64,000 nt of DNA from CAZJVD01 sp964549505. GTDB taxonomy: Bacteria; Bdellovibrionota; UBA1018; CAZJVD01. The translations under genes and the position numbers were made by a program. Location: assembly GCA_964549505.1 (NCBI GenBank), contig CAZJVD010000011.1, forward strand, positions 39,678 to 103,677, in the 5' to 3' direction. Below the pieces are notes generated by a model. The model saw only the letters and a program-made list of their open reading frames with translations, was not told the origin of the DNA and searched no databases. Positions 18,913 to 25,512 of this stretch are shown piece by piece (the stretch's first letter is position 1; each line of letters begins with the position of its first letter).

Positions 18913-19614
18913 CTAGGCTTCACCGAAGATTCTTTGAACACCGGCGCGTAGTTTTTCTTTTCCGCCGGATTCGAGCACGTCTCCGTGATTGACGATCACA
19001 CGATCGAAGTCCTCTTGTAGAAGTTCCTGGTACGATGCTACGAGGGCTTTTCGGTTTTTTGCAAACACGAGTTTCGTCAGCCGGGTGGGACCAAACTGAC
19101 CGCCCGTATTCCATCGCATGAACAGTTTTCCCAGTCCTTTGAAAATATCCGGCATATTGAACGCAAGATCACAAAGAATGAGCGTCCTCGATGGGATATG
19201 CACAAACGCCGCTTCGTCCATCTTTGTTCCTTGCATCGGGATGCATTTGAGCTCGCCGACAATGGCGGCTGGAAACTCCGTGTTCACGTCTTTCGGGTGA
19301 AGCCCTTGATCGCTAAAAACCTTGAACTTCGCGCGTGGTACGAAAAGTGTCGCCTCCGGGAACTGCTCAGCCATCCAGCCCGCATCCGAACAGTGATACG
19401 TGTTCGGGCCGACAATGAACGCTGGTTTTCCGAGGGATGTGAGCCATGCGAGATCCGTTGGTTTGAGGCGGATCGAGCTGTGGATGAAGAGGCGACCATC
19501 GCCCAGGCGTACGATCGTCATGCGACGTGCGAGCTTGTTTTTCCATTCGCCACGAATCTCCCAAACTGAGTCGTGGATCTGGCGAGCTGGCTGGTAAGCG
19601 AATTCGGTCTTCAT
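18913..19614 (-). CDS. DUF4336-family protein
   Basis: 233 residues. The segments VWEIRGEWKNKLARRMTIVR, LFIHSSIRLKP and FIVGPNTYH near the N-terminus match DUF4336, a group distantly related to metallo-beta-lactamase folds. The later segment LILCDLAFNM and VIVNHGDVLESGG carry Asp and His at positions where that fold binds metal, but the canonical HxHxDH motif is missing. It is probably a cytoplasmic protein of unknown activity. It stands between, and convergent with, the acyl-CoA dehydrogenase gene (20 bases apart). Confidence 0.6.
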   Translation of the reverse strand: MKTEFAYQPARQIHDSVWEIRGEWKNKLARRMTIVRLGDGRLFIHSSIRLKPTDLAWLTSLGKPAFIVGPNTYHCSDAGWMAEQFPEATLFVPRAKFKVFSDQGLHPKDVNTEFPAAIVGELKCIPMQGTKMDEAAFVHIPSRTLILCDLAFNMPDIFKGLGKLFMRWNTGGQFGPTRLTKLVFAKNRKALVASYQELLQEDFDRVIVNHGDVLESGGKEKLRAGVQRIFGEA

Positions 19615-19687
19615 GAGCTAATACTACTGTGACCGTCAATTTGACATTCAGTGGCATCCGTCGAGATCTGATACGGTCTCGGCACTC

Positions 19688-20206
19688 ATGAACAAAACTA
19701 TCGAAAGTCTTTTTGAAAAAACGATCTTTGCCAGTCGGTGGGTTCAGGCGCCCCTGTATGGCGGCTTGATTGTCGGCGCGCTTCTCTATACCTACAAGTT
19801 TCTTATCGAGCTGATTCATCTCTGTACGACCGTTCATTCGATCACCGAAGAGGTCTTGATGTTGGGTGTGCTGACACTGGTCGATATCACCATGGTGTCG
19901 AATCTTCTGATCATGGTGATCATTGGTGGCTACGCCACGTTTGTGAGTCGTATTCGTCTGGATACGCATGAGGATCGTCCCGACTGGCTCGAAAAGATCG
20001 ATGCCGGTACGTTGAAGGTGAAGCTGGCGGGGTCGCTCGTGGGTGTCTCTGGGATTCATCTCTTAAAATCGTTTATCAACATCGAGAACAAGAGCATCGA
20101 TCAGGTGAAGTGGCAGATTGTGATCCACGTTGTTTTCCTGTTTTCGACGTTGATGTTGGCCTATACCGAGAGGATTTTGCACGAGAACTACCGTCGGTCG
20201 GCGTGA
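19688..20206 (+). CDS. UPF0114 (YqhA-like) membrane protein
   Basis: 172 residues with four predicted helices. It aligns by eye along its length with E. coli YqhA: FASRWVQAPLYGGL near the N-terminus, LVDITMVSNLLIMVIIGGY in the middle, and SIHLLKSFI with a terminal helix ending in LAYTERI. It belongs to TIGR00645/UPF0114, inner-membrane proteins of unknown function. The 3' end overlaps the hipA-like gene tail by 19 bases. Confidence 0.85.
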   Translation: MNKTIESLFEKTIFASRWVQAPLYGGLIVGALLYTYKFLIELIHLCTTVHSITEEVLMLGVLTLVDITMVSNLLIMVIIGGYATFVSRIRLDTHEDRPDWLEKIDAGTLKVKLAGSLVGVSGIHLLKSFINIENKSIDQVKWQIVIHVVFLFSTLMLAYTERILHENYRRSA

Positions 20207-21522
20207 CGGATCTGTCGGGCCCGTCGGGATTGATGAGCTTCGGATATTCGAGTCGTTTCAGCGTCTGACAGCGACGCCTGTTCAGCATAGGCGCGCCAGT
20301 TCTTAATGACGTCACGTACGTCTTCGATCATTCCCTTTGCCTCACCCACTCCAAATCGATCGGCAACTGCCATGAAATCATCCACCGTGACATCCTTGAA
20401 CTTCTGATTCACCGACATCAGATGTTGGTGAGTCCACTCACTGTTTGGATTGTGAGCAAAGGTAACGTCGTACGCTGGTGCCAACTCCCAAGCGCCTCCC
20501 TTGCGGAGTAAGAACGAAAAATTCTTTGAGTGGTCGTCACAGTTTCTGGCCATCACGTTGAAAACCATTCTCCGAAACGCTTCTACGGCAGCTTCATGCC
20601 CTAGTTTCAAGTTCTGAATGACAAGAAAAAATTGTTCATAGCTGTTCGTGGATTTTTTCCTATAGTCGATGTGATCCATGGCGCACAGTGTTTGCACGTG
20701 ATGTTTTACGTGTCCCGCTTCTCGGTCAAAACGTTTTGTCATAAAGTGTGCACGTCCATTTTCTTGAAAGAGTCTTGATTCGGAAATGTTGATTCCCGCA
20801 GCTTTTGCCATCAGATAGTACGCATATTCAATTCGTCCGTAGCTTTGAGAGGCTCCTAGGTCGCGGTCGTTACCCATTCCATCAAATTTAAGAAGCCAAT
20901 GCTCGAATCCATCAGGAGCTTCCAGTTGACCGGATCGAATTTCCTGTGTGCTCGCATTCCATGCGATCACCGCCTTTGCTCGAGCGCCGCCTGCAGAAGT
21001 TCCTACCTCGATGATGCTTCTCAAGGCCGCCTTGGCGTGATCGTCACTTTCAAGTGAACCGCTAACAGCCTTTCGTGCCTCGTCGACCAAGCTTCCTATT
21101 TCAAGCGCCGTTGGTTTTCTGGTTTTCGGTCCGCGCGTCGGTTTGAACTCGAGTGCACCCATGGATCGGTTCCCCATATAAGCCAACCGGTCGATCGCGC
21201 TGATTTTTGACTTAGGAATACCTTTGTCTGCCATGTAGCGATCAATCAGTGCGTTGCCGAAATCATCTGGCAATGCATCTGCCAGCATAGCGGGCAGTCT
21301 TTTGTACGTTGCTTCTGGTAGATCCGTAAAAATATGCGGCTTTTCTTCGCTGTCTGCCGGCATGTGTATCGGAGACAGTTCGATCCCGCTTTTTCCGAAC
21401 TGAGGATCGTAAGTAAACACGTAAAAACCGAGCTTGGGGTCGAGCGCAGTCGCGCCCACGAATTTTTCCCAGAGGTAGACCTCAATGAGATCCACTTTTT
21501 TGTAAGGGTCTGTTTTTCTCAT
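20188..21522 (-). CDS. hipA: HipA-like serine/threonine kinase toxin
   Basis: 444 residues, the usual HipA size. An N-terminal HipA_N-type region is followed by the kinase-like core: the Gly-rich loop GTSAGGARAK (174-183), MTKRFDR (261-267), the catalytic loop NCDDHSKNFSFL (327-338) and the metal-binding Asp in APAYDV (349-353). In characterised relatives HipA phosphorylates glutamyl-tRNA synthetase or another tRNA synthetase and causes growth arrest; the target here is unknown. It overlaps the antitoxin gene by four bases (ATGA), so translation is coupled. All catalytic residues look intact. Confidence 0.88.
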   Translation of the reverse strand: MRKTDPYKKVDLIEVYLWEKFVGATALDPKLGFYVFTYDPQFGKSGIELSPIHMPADSEEKPHIFTDLPEATYKRLPAMLADALPDDFGNALIDRYMADKGIPKSKISAIDRLAYMGNRSMGALEFKPTRGPKTRKPTALEIGSLVDEARKAVSGSLESDDHAKAALRSIIEVGTSAGGARAKAVIAWNASTQEIRSGQLEAPDGFEHWLLKFDGMGNDRDLGASQSYGRIEYAYYLMAKAAGINISESRLFQENGRAHFMTKRFDREAGHVKHHVQTLCAMDHIDYRKKSTNSYEQFFLVIQNLKLGHEAAVEAFRRMVFNVMARNCDDHSKNFSFLLRKGGAWELAPAYDVTFAHNPNSEWTHQHLMSVNQKFKDVTVDDFMAVADRFGVGEAKGMIEDVRDVIKNWRAYAEQASLSDAETTRISEAHQSRRARQIRHADRR

Positions 21523-21827
21523 TTTTTAGGAGCACGCCGTCGGCTGGCACGTTTTCGGACGCGCGCGTCCCTGAGCATGTGGAGGGGGTTCACAGTGACT
21601 TGCGGAGCGATACCTTCTAACCACGACTGTCGATCAAGAGCTCGAACTACTCGAATGAGCGTTTTCATCGTCGCCCCCTGACCCTCTTCAAGATGGGTGA
21701 GTGCGCCGACGCTAATTCCGGCGCGGGCGCAGAGCGTTTTCCTATCAATGTTTTTCTGAAGTCGGAGCATCTTAATATCTGCGCCCAGTTTCGTTTCGAG
21801 CTCCTGTGGGGTGTGGGCTGATTCCAT
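21519..21827 (-). CDS. hipB: HipB-like XRE-family antitoxin
   Basis: 102 residues from the ATG at 21827, preferred over 21833 because AAGGA then stands six bases upstream. It contains a Cro/XRE helix-turn-helix (KTLCARAGISVGALTHLEEG, about residues 31-50). The C-terminus is unusually basic (RDARVRKRASRRRAPKK), which may aid DNA binding or be the toxin contact. It should neutralise the HipA-like kinase and repress its own promoter, for which two repeated sites lie upstream. The gene order antitoxin-toxin is classical. Confidence 0.85.
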   Translation of the reverse strand: MESAHTPQELETKLGADIKMLRLQKNIDRKTLCARAGISVGALTHLEEGQGATMKTLIRVVRALDRQSWLEGIAPQVTVNPLHMLRDARVRKRASRRRAPKK

Positions 21828-21850
21828 AATCATTCCTTATTATATATAAT

Positions 21851-21927
21851 TATACATATTAAATCTATTTCATGAGCTTAAAATACACTTATATACATAT
21901 TATATACAGCATATTAACTGTTTTCAA
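21851..21927 (-). promoter_or_regulatory. hipBA promoter with two operator-like direct repeats
   Basis: Read on the minus strand: TTGAAA (21927-21922), a 17-base spacer, then a perfect TATAAT (21904-21899). Two copies of TAATATGTATA occur, at 21902-21892 (over the -10 and expected start) and 21861-21851 (41 bases further, about four helical turns). The leader to the hipB ATG is about 65 bases. The block 21834-21985 is almost pure A/T, unlike the rest of the window. Confidence 0.65.
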
Positions 21928-21998
21928 TGTTATATAATATATATAAATGTATACTTTAATTCATGTAATAGGACTTAATAGTCACTTTTGTGATTTTT

Positions 21999-22082
21999 GA
22001 GAAGCCGCTTGCTGCGTCCCTTCCAACCACTTAGTGTCCGGCTACTTTTGGTAGCAATGCTGCGTTAGGGAGGGGGCTTCTT
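21999..22082. other. Nested inverted repeats, possible structured RNA or terminator
   Basis: Nested complementary arms: GAGAAGCC (21999-22006) with GGCTTCTT (22075-22082), TCCCT (22017-22021) with AGGGA (22067-22071), and GCTAC (22041-22045) with GTAGC (22051-22055). It lies between hipB and tRNA-Pro. On the minus strand it would be downstream of the tRNA and is followed by five A then mixed bases rather than a T-run, so it is not a standard terminator in that direction; on the plus strand no T-run follows either. Confidence 0.35.
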
Positions 22083-22177
22083 AAGTGCTTGTTGCTGAAT
22101 GCTTTACGTGCTGCTTCCCACAGTTGAGTGAGTAGAACCGTAGAACCGAACCAGTATCGAAATGCCGCGGCGAGTAT

Positions 22178-22255
22178 TGGTCGGGGTGACTGGATTCGAA
22201 CCAGCGACCCTCTGCTCCCAAAGCAGATGCGCTAGCCAGGCTGCGCTACACCCCG
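22178..22255 (-). tRNA. tRNA-Pro(TGG), CCA encoded
   Basis: On the minus strand a complete cloverleaf can be drawn: acceptor CGGGGTG pairing with CACCCCG, D arm with AGCGCAG...GGCTAGCGC, anticodon stem TCTGC/GCAGA with loop TTTGGGA giving anticodon TGG, and T arm with GGTTCGAATCC. The discriminator A and CCA are encoded. The anticodon decodes proline codons. 78 bases including CCA. Confidence 0.95.
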
Positions 22256-22352
22256 ACACTATAGAAAAACCACTCGATATGGGCATCTTAGAGCGAGCCT
22301 AATAAGCTAAACGAACGCGCATGGAACTGTAAACAAGGTTTTCAAAAATAAT

Positions 22353-22381
22353 TTGACACTCTCCTCGACGGACTCTAGCCT
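22353..22381 (+). promoter_or_regulatory. Candidate sigma70-type promoter
   Basis: A perfect TTGACA (22353-22358), a 17-base spacer and TAGCCT (22376-22381). The expected start near 22388 is just before two hairpins and the 29-codon reading frame. Confidence 0.55.
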
Positions 22382-22390
22382 TTAGTGAAC

Positions 22391-22430
22391 GGTGACCAAA
22401 GAGGGTCATCGCAATTGCAGCCGCTGCAAT
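22391..22430 (+). promoter_or_regulatory. Two adjacent hairpins in the leader
   Basis: Hairpin 1: GGTGACC (22391-22397), loop AAAGAG, GGTCATC (22404-22410), seven pairs with one G-U. Hairpin 2: ATTGCAG (22414-22420), loop CCG, CTGCAAT (22424-22430), seven pairs. They fill the space between the predicted transcription start and the strong Shine-Dalgarno at 22439-22445. Confidence 0.45.
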
Positions 22431-22449
22431 GGAAGTACAAGGAGGTTTT

Positions 22450-22539
22450 ATGACTCAGCATTCATTTCAGACTGCCCTCGTAACCGACTTACCCCAAGTG
22501 TTACCCGAGATGCTACCAGCGATACCGGCACCGTTTTAG
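22450..22539 (+). CDS. 29-residue leader-type small protein
   Basis: A 29-codon frame beginning MTQHSFQTALV and ending MLPAIPAPF, with an ideal AAGGAGG four bases before the ATG, far stronger than most ribosome sites nearby. The peptide has no cysteine or basic cluster and is rich in Pro, Leu and Ala near its end. It lies between a good promoter and the small membrane-protein gene starting 82 bases after its stop, so it may be a leader peptide or a small gene in its own right. Its reality rests on the ribosome site alone; no homologue is known to me. Confidence 0.45.
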   Translation: MTQHSFQTALVTDLPQVLPEMLPAIPAPF

Positions 22540-22559
22540 CCGTTACGCCGAAGCTTCTT

Positions 22560-22593
22560 CCCCCTTTTCCCCCAAGACCCCTCGCAATCCCCC
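22560..22593 (-). other. G-quadruplex motif on the template strand
   Basis: On the plus strand four C-runs of five, five, four and five bases (22560-22564, 22569-22573, 22578-22581, 22589-22593) are separated by TTTT, AAGA and TCGCAAT. The minus strand therefore has four G-runs of at least four with loops of 7, 4 and 4. It is 28 bases before the ATG of the next gene. Confidence 0.6.
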
Positions 22594-22621
22594 GCTTTTC
22601 GTTTCGGAGGATCGAAGGATC

Positions 22622-22969
22622 ATGAATAAGAAAGTGTCGTTTAAGATTGTTCTCGCTTATCTCGTGGCGGGGCTTGTCTCGTACGTTGCGTTTGGTTTTG
22701 CTGCTAATCGCGACTTTGCCACGATGAAAACCAGCAAAGAAGCTTCTCTCATCGAGATGTCGGGCACGCTCCAATGTGTCATGTCCGAACAGAACACAGG
22801 TGAAGCCTGTGTCGCCACGCTGACGAATGCCGAGAACGGTAACGTCATCGCACTTGAGAACGCAGGAATTGCGCGAAAGCTATTCTTTGAAGGCAAAGAA
22901 AAGGTAGCTATTCGCGGACGGATGACCGGAAACGGTGCGCTCGCCATTGTTTCGGCACGCGCTCTGTAA
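22622..22969 (+). CDS. Small membrane-anchored protein of unknown function
   Basis: 115 residues. An N-terminal hydrophobic segment (VLAYLVAGLVSYVAFGFA) is either a signal anchor or signal peptide. The remaining 85 residues contain two cysteines (LQCVMSE, EACVAT) and alternating strands ending in KVAIRGRMTGNGALAIVSARAL, which could be a small beta-barrel such as an OB fold in the periplasm. GGAGGATCGAAGGATC precedes the ATG. It is the main gene of a transcript that probably includes the hairpins, the 29-codon frame and the C-rich stretch upstream. Confidence 0.65.
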   Translation: MNKKVSFKIVLAYLVAGLVSYVAFGFAANRDFATMKTSKEASLIEMSGTLQCVMSEQNTGEACVATLTNAENGNVIALENAGIARKLFFEGKEKVAIRGRMTGNGALAIVSARAL

Positions 22970-23068
22970 CCGCGGTCGTTCGTCTTAGATCTTGGGCTCG
23001 GCCGGAGGCCAACCTCCCCTTTATAAATTTCCCTGGCTCCTAGGTCGGGCCCAGGTTAAAAATTTAGG

Positions 23069-23350
23069 ATGTCCATCAAGAATTCGAATCTCGACGCGCT
23101 TCCGACTCTCGATCGCCGTCGCTATCTCGAGATGGCTAAAGCTCAAGGGCTTCATCACGCCATCACGTCGCTTCACAATGAGCTCAAAGATCTTGAGCTC
23201 GAGTGTTTCGAAGGAAAAAAGGGTTATCAACCGGCGCTTTTTGAACTCATGAAACAGTATCGCGATTTTTCGCGCGAACTCTGGCTGCTCAATGTCGATC
23301 ATGGCCTCGATGTGACGATGGCTGACGTTGAGAAAAAACGTAAATTCTGA
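23069..23350 (+). CDS. Small cytoplasmic helical protein, unknown
   Basis: 93 residues, highly charged and predicted mostly helical (DRRRYLEMAKAQGLHHAITS, then LHNELKDLELECFEGKKGYQ). No membrane segment or signal peptide. No known family is recognised. It is convergent with the FliG-like gene, two bases apart. The upstream DNA (22970-23068) has GC-rich inverted repeats (GGCCGGAGGCC, CCTGG with CCAGG) that may end transcription of the previous gene. Confidence 0.55.
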   Translation: MSIKNSNLDALPTLDRRRYLEMAKAQGLHHAITSLHNELKDLELECFEGKKGYQPALFELMKQYRDFSRELWLLNVDHGLDVTMADVEKKRKF

Positions 23351-23352
23351 AT

Positions 23353-23793
23353 TTATTTTACCGGGATACGTTTCGTCGCGATGATGCCGCGCTTTTCGAG
23401 ATCGCGTGCGACGGACACGAGCTTGAGCTGACCGCTGCCGACTTCGCGCAAACCAAACTCTTGATCAAGAAAATCTCGGATGTCTCCGCGCTGTTGGATG
23501 GGAGCGCATTTCAGAAAACGATCCTGCACTTCTTTAGGTGCTTTCGAAATCGCGTACGCCACAATCTTCGCGTGTGGCGCTTCGGCGAGCACTTCCATCA
23601 GTTCGCCGTCAGGCATCTTGAGAATGTCTTCGAACGTCATGATGAACTCGAGCGCGCGATGGGTGTACTCGGGGTCCTCAACCATTCCGACGTCGATCAT
23701 TTTTTGACGTCGCACACTCGGCGTTGTTTCAAGAAGTGTGACGAGCTTGCGTAGCCCGTCGGAATCTTTCTTGAATCGCGAATAAACACCCAT
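23353..23793 (-). CDS. Stand-alone FliG C-terminal-domain protein
   Basis: 146 residues. From about residue 40 the sequence follows the end of FliG: DPEYTHRALEFIMTFEDILK matches the middle/C-terminal junction (MFTFEDI in FliG). ELMEVLAEAPHAKIVAYAIS and KEVQDRFLKCAPIQQRGDIR match the torque-helix region, and QLKLVSVARDLEKRG the last helix. FliG is a flagellar switch protein of about 330 residues; here the N-terminal membrane-ring-binding domain is absent. It could modulate the motor or do an unrelated task. Some charged positions of the torque helix appear kept, but I cannot align them exactly. No flagellar gene is nearby. Divergent from the cupin gene. Confidence 0.65.
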   Translation of the reverse strand: MGVYSRFKKDSDGLRKLVTLLETTPSVRRQKMIDVGMVEDPEYTHRALEFIMTFEDILKMPDGELMEVLAEAPHAKIVAYAISKAPKEVQDRFLKCAPIQQRGDIRDFLDQEFGLREVGSGQLKLVSVARDLEKRGIIATKRIPVK

Positions 23794-23851
23794 GTTTCTT
23801 AGTCTGTCACAGGATGCGGATTTGGCAACTCGATGTTATTCTGAGACGCAC

Positions 23852-24163
23852 ATGCACCCGCGTTTTATTAAATGGCAAAAAGGCGCACCGCCTTCGGAAA
23901 ACGAAGCCGAAGCGCTTTTACGCGAAGAGGGCTATCAGGTTTTTCGTTGGACCGATGTTCCTGGCTCAAAGTATCCCAAGCACCAACATGCGATGGAAGA
24001 GTGTATTTGGATTCTTTCCGGGAAGATTGTTTTTAACATTGATGGCACTGATTACTCCATGGAGCCGGGCGACCGGCTGTATCTGCCGGCGAAGATGCCG
24101 CACACGGCCTCGGTTCCAGAGGCACACGGTACGACGTACCTCGTCGGACAGCGTCGTTCTTAG
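23852..24163 (+). CDS. Small cupin-domain protein
   Basis: 103 residues from the ATG at 23852; an upstream in-frame start at 23792 would overlap the divergent promoter. A single cupin_2 barrel covers most of the protein: KHQHAMEECIWILSGKIVFN (cupin motif 1 with His and Glu metal ligands) and PGDRLYLPAKMPH (motif 2 with the last His). It probably binds a metal ion and acts as a small isomerase, dioxygenase or sensor; nothing in the neighbourhood fixes the substrate. Confidence 0.75.
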   Translation: MHPRFIKWQKGAPPSENEAEALLREEGYQVFRWTDVPGSKYPKHQHAMEECIWILSGKIVFNIDGTDYSMEPGDRLYLPAKMPHTASVPEAHGTTYLVGQRRS

Positions 24164-24179
24164 GCCTCATTCGCAGATG

Positions 24180-24647
24180 TTATGACCGCACACTGCGCGT
24201 GGACGACAATATTTCGTGAAGACCGCGCTTCTCGGGATGAGCTGCGATCATGAGAAATCCTAACCCGAATACTCCCATCGAGATCACATAACCCAATTCG
24301 CGAAGGATACATTGGCCGATCGAGGGCAGCTGGCCCGACCGAAAATCTATCACGCGTATACGAAGAAGTTTCTTTCCAATCGTTGTGCCCCATTGCGAAT
24401 GGCCGAGAATCCGGTAAAGAGCCGATGCTCCAAAGTTGCAGACGGCTTTTAAGAACTGGTACTGCAGCTCCGAGAATGACAGCGTTTTCTGAATCCAAAA
24501 CAAGACACCTAAAACAGCAAGGGACAAGAGATAGCCCACGATCGAGAGAAGAAAGCCATCGATGACAAAGGCGACGAAGCGAATCCCAAAACCAGCGGGC
24601 GGGGCCTTAGACACGAGTACGGGCAGTGCGTTTGGTGGATTTTCCAT
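24180..24647 (-). CDS. RDD-family membrane protein
   Basis: 155 residues from the ATG at 24647. RDD signature near the N-terminus: GFGIRFVAFVIDGFLLS with the Arg and Asp (Arg-Asp spacing of the family), and a later GKKLLRIRVID motif; three to four hydrophobic helices. Function of RDD proteins is mostly unknown; some have been linked to ion transport. The start lies 41 bases inside the end of the EamA gene on the same strand, so the two are co-transcribed and probably translationally coupled. Confidence 0.8.
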   Translation of the reverse strand: MENPPNALPVLVSKAPPAGFGIRFVAFVIDGFLLSIVGYLLSLAVLGVLFWIQKTLSFSELQYQFLKAVCNFGASALYRILGHSQWGTTIGKKLLRIRVIDFRSGQLPSIGQCILRELGYVISMGVFGLGFLMIAAHPEKRGLHEILSSTRSVRS

Positions 24648-25512
24648 CCTGAGTAGCGAGTAATACGCCCATAAAGATGAGACAAGCAGAAAACACTGAA
24701 CGTGCCGATAGACGTTCGTCGAGAAAGCACCAGGCCGCGCTAGTCGCAACGAGCGGTTGGACGTAAGCAAACAGCGCAACGTTCGACGAACGCGTGTGGG
24801 CGAGTGCCCAGTTTGCTAAAAAATAGGCGACCAGTGTTCCAAAAAAAACGTTGTAAGCGGCGGCGCCCAAGAGCGTTGGAGTAAAAACGGGAGCTGCATG
24901 TTGATCCCAGTACGGAATCGACAGAATACCGAGCCCTAAGCTTCCGAGCAGGAAAAGCCACGCTGTTGCCCAGGTGCGATCGTGTTTCTCAAAGAAAGGT
25001 TTACTCATGACGAGGTAGAAGGCGTAACTCGCGCTGTTGATCACGATCAGCGCGTCCCCAATGGCCGTCTCGTTTCGAAGTGAAAAGTTATCAGTACCGT
25101 GGATGCTCAGGGCGCCACCCATCGCGAGGACAAAACCCATGAGTCGTGCCCACGAGGGTTTTTCTTTCCCGCCTAAGGTTGCAATCAAGAGTGTGAACAC
25201 AGGGATCAACGTGCTTAAGATCGACGCGTTGGTGACTGTTGTTAGCGAAAGACCCGTCAGAAAACTTCCCTGATTGATCACGTAACCAAAGAGTGCAAAC
25301 AGCACGAGCGGTAAGAAGGTCTTCTCTGGCAAACGACGGTTGGGGCGAAAAGCAAAACAATAACTAAACAGGAAAACGGACGCTAAAAACGCACGGATGA
25401 ACGCCCAAACAAGCGGGTGAAAGTCGTGTAAGAGAATCTTTGTCGAGACGTAGTTGAGGCCAAAGAGAATCTGAACAGCGAAAAGCGCTAGAAACAGTTT
25501 AGTTTTGCTCAT
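24607..25512 (-). CDS. EamA/DMT-family transporter
   Basis: 301 residues with ten predicted helices in two repeated EamA halves; first repeat GLNYVSTKILL... with WAFIRAFLAS, second beginning GDALIVINSASYAFYLVMSK, and a final VFSACLIFMGVLLAT. Drug/metabolite exporters of the inner membrane. The ATG at 25512 is chosen over a TTG at 25521. It overlaps the end of aspartate kinase by 14 bases on the same strand, so it may export an amino acid of the aspartate family; that link is an inference from position. Confidence 0.85.
   Translation of the reverse strand: MSKTKLFLALFAVQILFGLNYVSTKILLHDFHPLVWAFIRAFLASVFLFSYCFAFRPNRRLPEKTFLPLVLFALFGYVINQGSFLTGLSLTTVTNASILSTLIPVFTLLIATLGGKEKPSWARLMGFVLAMGGALSIHGTDNFSLRNETAIGDALIVINSASYAFYLVMSKPFFEKHDRTWATAWLFLLGSLGLGILSIPYWDQHAAPVFTPTLLGAAAYNVFFGTLVAYFLANWALAHTRSSNVALFAYVQPLVATSAAWCFLDERLSARSVFSACLIFMGVLLATQDGKSTKRTARTRV

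Noticed and set aside
19367..20059. 230-codon minus-strand frame
   Set aside because: It spans the promoter and coding part of the UPF0114 gene and has no family features.
20188..22255. Genomic island integrated at tRNA-Pro with duplicated 3' end
   Set aside because: I searched by eye for a second copy of the tRNA 3' segment near the hip genes and found none, and no integrase is present.
22104..22286. Minus-strand reading frame of 60 codons
   Set aside because: It covers tRNA-Pro(TGG); the cloverleaf explains the sequence.
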